From the NCBI GenBank assembly GCA_947846985.1, contig CANTUZ010000001.1:185774455-185838454 (forward strand): a DNA stretch of 64,000 nt, written 5' to 3'. The notes below the pieces were generated by a model, which ran no database searches, was not told the DNA's origin, and worked only from the letters and a program-made list of their open reading frames with translations. Shown one piece after another: positions 56,000 to 64,000 of the stretch. Position numbers and translations under genes: made by a program. Numbering within the stretch: position 1 is the stretch's first letter; the number at the start of each line of letters is the position of its first letter. Origin of the DNA: Fratercula arctica (lineage: Eukaryota > Chordata > Aves > Charadriiformes > Alcidae).

Positions 56000-58900
56000 A
56001 AATTTTTTTCTATTTGATGAGGATTCAGAGTCTACAGTTTCACACTGTCAGTTACTTAGATTTCAATAGCTTTAATCAGTTATTTTTGTATCCTGTTTCT
56101 TAAGCAGAAAGTTGTACAAGTATGTTACATCTCCAAAACTGCTTTTAACAATTACATTTGTAATTTAGTCAGAAGTATTGAGGAATAGGTCAATTAAAAC
56201 TTTTCTTCATTGGGATTAATCATTCATTAATCCTATCATGAATCCTATCATTGGGACTAATTATTGTCTAGGTTTTTCTAGCTGTTCTTTTACCTATCCT
56301 GATATTGATACCAAGGCTAATCAGTTTGTAACTTGAGTAAACCCTTAGAAGTATTCACCCAGCATAAACTCTTTTTGCAGACAGTGGTCCAAGATTATCA
56401 GCAATGATTTTGGAGTTTATCAGGTAGGCTATAACCTGGGACACACACCTCTCAGCAAAAAGCTATAATCACTAGGCTATAATGCCAAATTCCTCCATGC
56501 TTGCTTTCCTTTCAGTTTCATCAGTCTCATAGCACTGTTTAAACAATGACTCCACTTAAACGGATCATTCCATAGTCTCATTTTGGGGCATAGGATGAAG
56601 GAATTGAAGGTTTGAATTCACTCAAACTGAGGAGGGATTGAATTATCCGATCTCTAATCATCCCCAGAGCCTTGTTTTAAAAAGATCAGCTTTCCTCAGG
56701 AGAGGATTTTGTGGTCTGGATCTTGACAGGAGAGGACAGGACAGCCTCCCGAGACAGGAGGTGAGAAAAGTGTTTCTGTTCCCACTGTTATTTATCAGTG
56801 AGGTCCTACAAACTTTGCTCAGTTTGCAGGCCTTCTTGGTTACTCTCTGAGTAAGCACCTTCTTCCCGTTAATCTGATATACTCTCTAAGGATATGTTGC
56901 CACTCCTCTGAATCAACAAGTATGAAATAGTTGCTTTATCTTCAGGCATTACAGTGACTAAATAACAGTCATCTCAATAGTCATTTTGGTTCTCTACTTG
57001 ATATTATTGAAGTCAAGGGTAAAGAGTCATTCCCTTTGCTGGCAGTGTGCCTAGATGATAGTCCACGTCCTCAACTGTATATTGATTTCACTAATATCAG
57101 AGAACCTATGAGAAATAAGGACTTACTCTTAGCCTATATTGGGTAAATATTCAAATAATTGTTTCTTTTTTTCTAAATAATGCCATTCTATTTCCAAATA
57201 AAAGTTGTAAATTGTTCTAAATTGAGTTATTATTAATCTTTCATCTCATGTGTCACTGAAGTGTTGCATGCCCATATTTCCTAGTAAAATTAAAGTATAA
57301 TTTAATAACTATACTTAAAATTGTACTTAATTTTGGTGTGTTGGGGATCTCAAGATTAAATTCAGTAGGACCAATTCAATTAGATATACTGTAGACCTTG
57401 GTGAAGATGCCAGCTTCTGGAGAACATAGTTATTAATCACTATGAGCCACATCATGTCCTCTGAGTTAGCTAAATACATACACAGAGCTGGACTTAAAAC
57501 TGATATCCTTGAGGACAAGACCTTGTGCTCCTTTAATGATTAGACAATGCTATTATTGAGAAAGCTTGACATAAGACAAATTTGGCTATCCAAACCTAGA
57601 AAGGAACCCTTGAAAGATTTTGTATATGAAGGTATTTAAAGTAGAAAAAATCATAAAGATCTCAAGTGAAAAAGCTGGCATCCACCAAAATGTGGCTGGA
57701 TGATAGACATTATTGTATAAACAATGGGAAGAAACAAAGTAAGTCCTGCAGTGATTTCTGATCACTGGTTTCTACTTTGGCAATCTGATCCAGAAGAACA
57801 GTCAGAAATAAAAAGCTTAAACTTTTTTCAGTGTTTCTGTACATTGAATATACGATGCTGTGCATAGTGAGCATGGGAGGTGAAGTGCTCTTCACCCTGG
57901 AAGGAGAAGAGCTCCCATCTAGAGTTTTAAGATTAATTATTAATGAAAGAGTGAAATAAGTAAACTTTTGAATGCTATATAGGAAGTTTTGATTTTCTAA
58001 TAAAACATTGAAGCAAAACCAAACACCTCAGATCTCTCTGATATATTTCTATTTTAGGACAGGATGAAGGGACCAATCTGCTTCAAAAGTTGTCTTCCAA
58101 CAGTAGACCTAATCCATGGTACTAAATTCAGATCCTATGTCCTACCTAACCAGGACATGTGCTCCACAAACTTTGTATTCCAACTTTACTCCAAGTTGTA
58201 TTCTGTGAAGAAGGTATTTGAATTCCAACTTCTGTGTCATAAATTTTACAAAATAAAGTATTGCAGAAATTCACAGTTTGTTAAGAGAAAATCAGCTTTT
58301 AAGAGTCTTTTTGACACACGCATACGCAGATCAGCCAAGCTGACCCATGCTATCCATTTGGATCTGTAGTGAAATTCAAACATGTTATTAAACTTGTTCA
58401 TCTGCATTAAGGATGAAACCTGCTAATTATTATTAGCTCTATTATATACTGCAATGTTGGCATCAGTATTTCATAACTAGCCTCAAAGGGTAAAATGTCT
58501 AATCATTTCTCTTTCTTCAACTACTTGCACTGCAGTCAACTACCTAGGACACTTACATGAATTTAAATCTTGTAGTGCCAAGCTAGTTTTTATTCCCCAA
58601 GCAATGGAGAGAGGACAGTAGAATTTCTGTGTTATTATTTACTTTGGATATCCTTTCCTATATATGTATCAGTCCTGCAAACATTTATGTACATAATTGT
58701 TTGCAGCTAAACAATTGTTTATCTCTATTAATGCTCTTACTTGACAGTTATACATTTTTAGTATCCTAAATTCAGTTTATGAAATCTCTTCAGAATTTCA
58801 CATTATTTCTAGAAGCTTACTTTGCTGTGTGCTTATTATTAGCAGGCTAAGAAAAAAAATTGTTATGCAACTTTTCTTCCTTTCTTCACAATGCATTTTG

Positions 58901-59215
58901 GCTTCATTCAGTGCCCCCCAAAACCATGGGGAAGCTCTCACTGGCTTAAATAGGTACTAGATCAAGCCCTGAGTGAATCATTCAGGAGTTCTGTTTCTAT
59001 GATCAGACACTCACTCGCCAGGGGAACACTGCTTCCCTTTTCTTGCCATTTCTGTTTGTTGCAATCCATTCCCCTTAGTCTACTGGTATTCAAATAACCT
59101 TTCTTTCAACTGCAGTAACACAAGTCATTTATTCCCAAGTCATGATTTCAGTTCTTTTCAAACACTGGCAGCTACTATCCTGGTAATGTTGAATTGCACT
59201 ATGAATTCCTCTCAG
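56000..59215. other. Unique AT-rich sequence, no gene seen
   Basis: Over 3 kb of AT-rich DNA. A small local duplication of ATTGGGAYTAATYATT and AATCCTATCAT words lies at 56209-56265. Frames of 61 to 101 codons (the largest at 58064-58369) have no motif. No repeat family is recognised. Confidence 0.5.
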
Positions 59216-59217
59216 GA

Positions 59218-59935
59218 TGAAGAGCCCCAGGCACCAGTACAGGCTGGGGGCTGACTGCGTGGAAAGCTGCTTTGCAGACAACACCGCTGGGATCCTGGTG
59301 GACCCTAAATTGAACATGGGCCAGTAATAAGTCCCTGTGGCAAAGAAGGCCAACAGTGTCCAGGGCTGCTCCACGAGGAACATTGCCATCCCGTTGAGGG
59401 AAGTTATCCTTCCCTTCTACGCAGCACTCATGAGATACATCTGGAATGTTGGGTCCAGCGCTGGACTCCCCAGTACAAAAGAATGATGGACATCCTGGAG
59501 AGCATCCAGTGGAGGGCTACAAAGATAATTAAGGTCTTGGATCACCTGGCATATGGGAGAGGCTGAGACAGCTGGGACTGCTTAAGTGGGACTGCTAAAG
59601 GGGGATCTTATCAGTGTGTATAAATGCCTGATTGGGGGAGTAAAGAAGACCGAGTCAGACTCTTCTCAGTGACAGGATGAGAGGCAACGGGCACAAACTG
59701 AAAACCAGTAAATACCACTTAAAAATAAGAAAAAAACTTCTTTATTGTGAAGGTGGTCAAACACTGGAACAGGTTGTTGAAACAGGTTGTGGACCCTCCA
59801 TCCTTGGAAGCACTCAAAACCTGACTGGATGTGGCCCTGAACAACCTCCTCTAGCTGACCCTCCTTTGAGTAGGTGTTTTGAATAGATGATCTCCAGAGG
59901 CCCCTTCTAACCTCAGCTTTTCCATGATTCACTTT
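59218..59935 (+). mobile_element. CR1 LINE 3' end, older copy, plus strand
   Basis: Sense-strand CR1 showing in order CCCAGGCACCAGTACAGGCT, GAGGGAAGTTATCCTTCCCT, GGACTCCCCAGTACAAAAGA, ATGGACATCCTGGAGAGCAT, GGGCTACAAAGATAATTAAG, GGGGGATCTTATCAGTGTGT, GACAGGATGAGAGGCAACGG, CACTGGAACAGGTTGTTGAA and GATGATCTCCAGAGGCCCCT. It ends AACCTCAGCTTTTCCATGATTCA near 59935. These encode ORF2 from the segment after the FADD motif to the C-terminus. The frame is broken by stops and small deletions, and part of GAGGAGAGGCTGAGAGAGCTGGG is reduced. The tail has only one eroded unit. It cannot move. Confidence 0.92.
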
Positions 59936-59939
59936 AATA

Positions 59940-61515
59940 GGAAAACATGGGGTGGAAAAGGTATTGCAATATGGTTCTTACATCCTTGAATCTAATTCTG
60001 TGCAGGCGTGTTACTGAGAACAATACCTGCTATCAGAAATATCAGCGATGATGAGTTGTTACTGGTTATTGGTTGTATTTGCAAGATTAGACCCTTTGTA
60101 AATTCAAGAAATTCACTTCTAACGAGCCCATGCTTTCAATTAAGGGCTGGGGTTGTTCTTTAGCAGAGCTTAGTACCGGACTGCATTCTATATACACTTC
60201 ACTGGTTAGACAGGTTTGATGGAAGGAAGAATCAATAATTTAAGTTCTTTTAAAAATATGCATAAGTACATCACAGAGAATATAAAAACTTCAGGGGAAA
60301 GGTGATATTATTATTTAATGCCTTGTTGATGAGGTTTATTTTGGTAAGCTCTTGACAGCACAAGGTAACATATCATCTTTGCGTTGACACAAACACTATC
60401 AAAATGTGAAAGGATGCATAGCAGAAAAAGATCTGCATCCAAAATAGATTTTTGAGAGAGCAAATTATTTTTTTTCCTTCCCAATAGCTTGTTGATTTTT
60501 CTTTGTTAGAATGCTGCCAACACCTTCAAGCAAAATTAAAAAGCATTTTTGTTATTGTATGTCATCTTTACAGGTCTGTTTAAAATTCTCAATTTCTTTC
60601 TGCCTTCCTTTCAGTGCCGAAAAATATTTGTTGGTATTTGTGATGGGGATGAATGTCTTTATATTTCCATTGCTTTTGCAGTATAGCCACTTTCATTACT
60701 CATTGCACTGTGTGCATTTTTACATTGGAGACCAAGGCCTTTTTCTATTTTTCTCCTTTATGTCCTTTGTTTGGTTTGCAATGAGTGATTCAGAAAGCTC
60801 CAGAGGGCAGTGTTGTGCTGAAAGCTTCGGTTCTCCGGGCTCTGTCTGGATACTTTTTGGGCACCAGGAGGCTGAACGTTATTTACTCACAAGCAGACTT
60901 GCTTAAGTGGCTTAAGTCTTAATTCTACAAAGGCCTTGGATATACGCATTTTATGACTGGGGTCCTTGCAACAAACAAATTAACTGTTCTTGTGCACATA
61001 ATATGATCTTCAAGGTTTTTCAAATGCTGAGTTAGATGCAATCAATTAAAAAAAAACCAAACCAACAAAATCTCAGTCATCGTAAATAATGCTGTGCTGG
61101 ATTCACCAAGCAGGCTCAATAGGTTGGAATATTAATTTCCCTGCTTGTGTTACATGGAGGAAAAGGAGGAAAGTAATCATCCCCACAAGGGTGCAAGGCA
61201 ATGCTGTCCCCCTTTTCCCTCAGGAGTTCTGCAGTTTTCAGCTCCAGTTAAGGCCTTGCAGGAGCACACAGACAGGCTGCAGGGGAAGCATCTAATCACA
61301 CACCTCTTTCAAGTATGGCTTCCCACACCTTCTCTCTGCCTTGCCCTGCCCTTGTTGGGGTGTGCACCAGAATTTCTACTTGGCCTGGAAAAAACAGGAT
61401 CACTGGGTCCAATTGCCGCTGACCTCCACACTCCTTGAGAACTTTCTGGCTGCATTTATCTGATTTTTTAAGTACGTTTTACATTTTCCCCTAAACCAAA
61501 GACAGCTTGGCTGTG
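59940..61515. other. Unique sequence, no gene seen
   Basis: The plus-strand 131-codon frame at 60511-60906 has a phenylalanine/leucine-rich middle (FFSFMSFVWFAM) from T-rich DNA, and I see no domain. No repeat is recognised. Confidence 0.45.
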
Positions 61516-61519
61516 TCTA

Positions 61520-61880
61520 AACTGATCTCACAATACACAGAATGGCTACTAATGAATGGTTACATTCCAGCACCCTTTCAAACCACCATACTCTCACACC
61601 CAGACCCATGCGCCTACCTGCCTATGCATTTCTTCTGCTCCTTGCCCCAAGACCGCTATGTCTCTTGCAGTCTGTCCACATCATCTCTTTTCCCCAAGCA
61701 CCCACACTGCTGCCAGGTACCTTGCCTCCCGACACTGTAATTTCTGTCATCTGTAAGTCCTCCTCTTTCACACTGAAATCCAACACCCATCTCCTTCCTC
61801 CTGCTGCAGTTCCTCTCTTTGCTCGCTCTGCAGTGCCCATGGTTTATTCTTTTCTTGGTCTTCAGAGACAACTCTTGCTG
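61520..61880 (+). other. Pyrimidine-rich block, strongly strand-skewed
   Basis: For about 360 bases the plus strand is mostly C and T (for example CCTCCTCTTTCACACTGAAA and ATCTCCTTCCTCCTGCTGCA). All three plus-strand frames are therefore stop-poor, giving overlapping frames of 66 to 122 codons with no motif. The cause is unknown; an old pyrimidine-rich repeat or a decayed UTR are options. Confidence 0.5.
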
Positions 61881-61914
61881 CTCAGTGTGCTGCTTGGGTT
61901 AGAAGCATGAGCAA

Positions 61915-64000
61915 TGACAACAAAGGTATGAGCATCCTGACTAGTCAACCAGTTGGCTAAGGACTTGACCATGGCACCACAGCTCCTGAATATAGAAGCA
62001 CTTGCTCACCCCCTCAGACTGCAGAAATCACCTTGTGAGCTGTGTGTGGCTTACAGCCATAGCTTGAACTGCTTGGATGCAAGCCTGCATTTAGGAGGAG
62101 GCTTTCAAAAGCTGGCATGACACCTTTTTTAAACATGCCCTTCAAGCAGAAGCAATGGGACAAGCATAACCATAGCATGGCTTGAACCCACCAGAGGTAT
62201 CCCAGAATACCAGTCTGTTTGGATTCTTTGCTAAATGATATGTGTAGGAAGGTACTATGGGATGGTCATTGTGAGCTGAAGCAAGGACCTATGATGGACA
62301 GAACAAAGGCCATGGAGCATTTTGCACTTTAGGTTGCTCTTGAGCATCCATACCACTGAACAACAGAGATAGACTCAAGACCAGATGCTGCAAATGTTTA
62401 TAAATTTATGAAGTCCTGACAGTGTAAACCTAAGTTTTCGCCTGGGAATGAACTGAACTCTGCCCTCCTACAATGAGATACTTGGAAGCAAGCATGGGGG
62501 CATCAAATGGAGCTATTTTGCTGAATTTTTGTTGAATAGGGACAAATATGGTTGAGTTCTGCAGTTGTTGCCCTCCAAGAACGCAATGTCTCAAGGCTAT
62601 AGCAATTGAAAAAGGAGAAAAGAAAATTGACAAAGAGCTCGTAGTACTCATGCAGAGGTAGTGGTGATAGGACAATTGCCACAGAAATATCTAATACCTA
62701 TACTTTCAGTACGAAAACATTAGGAGTCTGCATTTAAATTCTTCACATGAGTGCTGGCAGAAGTCTTTGCCCTATGAAACTACTAAATTTCATGTGGATT
62801 TACCAGAAGGCAGGGTCATTTGCACCCACACTGGTGACATGGGTGTCCCATGGGTATCCACAAGAGCCTCGCTTGCAGGAACAGCTATTGACAGGCTGTT
62901 CAGAAGTGCCCACAAGTGAAGCAGGTTTTCCACATGCTCATGAGTCTGTGAGAAATACATCACACTTAAAACCGCTCATACACCAGAGGGAGGCTTTGCT
63001 ATTAGCTCTTTTGACAAACATATCCCCAGATTCGTGACTTGAAGACAGTGATGTGCTCCATGCCGAGAAAAGGGAGTGGAAAAGAAAATATTGCCATCTG
63101 CTTGCGTAGAAGTTTAAATTCATGCACCAGCTCTCCTGCACAGATAAAGAAGAATGAGTCTTCCCTTTTCGTTACATTCAGTCCTGAGAGTGAGTTCTCA
63201 CAGAGAGACCTGAAGAAAGACTGAAAGGGTGTTCACCATCAAGCCTCAGGCTCTGATTTAGGTGCCTACATTGAAAGCCTCCAGAATTCAGAGAACCTCT
63301 CTCCAAACCTCTCAATCAAACCATCGATCTGTTTGCTGAAGCTTTGTTAACAGTCAAGGGAACCTAGGTTGCTCATACAGACCCCCAAGGGACACACCTA
63401 GCCTCCATGGTGCTGCTGTTCCCATAGGGTCATTACGTATCACCTGGCTTTTGCAGGCTTGGGTTCTAACATTGTACTGGTATAATCGGGTTTCAAATAT
63501 TGAAGTGTTAAAATAACATTGCTAAAATCCACCTAACTGATGACAGCATTGTTGCCTGACAGCAGTAGAGATTTTTAAAAAAATCAGGTATCGATACTTG
63601 TTTTTATTTATAATATTTTGTGGTAACCCAGATATGGAATTGCCCAGACAACTGTGACTTAATCATGTGTAACTGCCAGCTTGCATTTTTGCAGGCACAT
63701 CTACCCTGACAAAGGCTTTTAATATTTAAAATCATGCAGATTATCTATTCAGCCCTCAGAAAACTCATTGTGATGAATTCAGTATCTCACTTTCAGGCAC
63801 TTCAACTGCTGACACCTTTCTTCAGGCTACAGAGAGACTTTATTAATTGTACTAAAAATCCTGTGCAAACGTTTTAAAAATATTATTTAGTACTCAGTAG
63901 AATATTTTTTTATTTGAGTATGTTACTATCTATCAACGTTGTCATGGGTCTCAAGATCTCAGAAGTGTTTTTTACTCTCCTTTTAGAATGCATTCTTATT
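61915..64000. other. Unique sequence, no gene seen
   Basis: AT-rich DNA to the window end. Frames at 62430-62675 (minus) and 62747-63037 (plus) show no motif. No repeat family is recognised. Confidence 0.5.

Noticed and set aside
1..64000. Bacterial-type features, CRISPR arrays, operons, integrons
   Set aside because: Repeat content and composition are those of a vertebrate. No regularly spaced direct repeats of CRISPR type and no ribosome-binding-site-led gene series are present.
1..64000. tRNA, 5S, 7SL, U6 or Y RNA genes
   Set aside because: I looked for their well-known conserved words on both strands by eye and saw none apart from the short U2-like match at 45434. A covariance-model scan could still find a diverged one.

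Overview
The window looks like AT-rich, gene-poor nuclear DNA from a bird. The evidence is the repeat content. CR1 LINE 3' ends occur on both strands, one of them ending in the typical ATTCTATG octamer repeat. There are two long terminal repeats of types familiar from avian endogenous retroviruses. A few very old MIR-type SINE remnants are present, and there is no sign of Alu, B1 or L1. I recognise no complete protein-coding gene, rRNA or tRNA, and no bacterial feature. The segment is most simply an intergenic desert or the inside of a large intron.

Layout. 1-4.9 kb: unique sequence with an odd 66-bp in-frame tandem duplication at about 2.0-2.16 kb. 4.9-5.4 kb: a CR1 3' end (+) followed by a 20-bp minisatellite. 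5.4-14.4 kb: unique AT-rich DNA with homopolymer tracts (20 G, 17 C, 17 A, a T/TTTG block) and one exon-like open frame on the minus strand near 13.2-13.55 kb. 14.4-15.1 kb: an ERV LTR on the minus strand. 15.2-25 kb: unique sequence holding a second exon-like minus-strand frame (17.3-17.6 kb), a 34-T run and a pair of about 66-bp near-identical elements 1.14 kb apart (19.44 and 20.58 kb), which look like conserved non-coding DNA. 25.1-25.35 kb: an old CR1-type remnant (-). 25.4-31.6 kb: unique. 31.65-34.9 kb: a busy block with a 29-bp tandem repeat, a 222-codon unexplained ORF, a 3'-truncated ERV LTR (+) containing a degenerate roughly 45-bp repeat array, a CR1 3' end (+) and a MIR remnant. 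36.4 kb: an ATCC microsatellite. 42.4, 44.1 and 51.2 kb: further MIR remnants. 45.66-46.88 kb: the longest CR1 copy (-), including a broken reverse-transcriptase C-terminal half. 53.5 kb: a 43-bp duplication. 55.2-55.75 kb: a probable very old CR1-type fragment. 55.94 kb: a short exon-like segment with plausible splice sites. 59.2-59.9 kb: a CR1 copy (+). The rest is unique sequence.

No set of genes works together here. The recognisable coding matter is decayed retrotransposon sequence. The best leads for real function are the duplicated 66-bp element and the three exon-like frames. All of these need alignment to other bird genomes and RNA data, neither of which could be run here. Repeat family calls rest on recall of consensus sequences, and subfamilies are not assigned.
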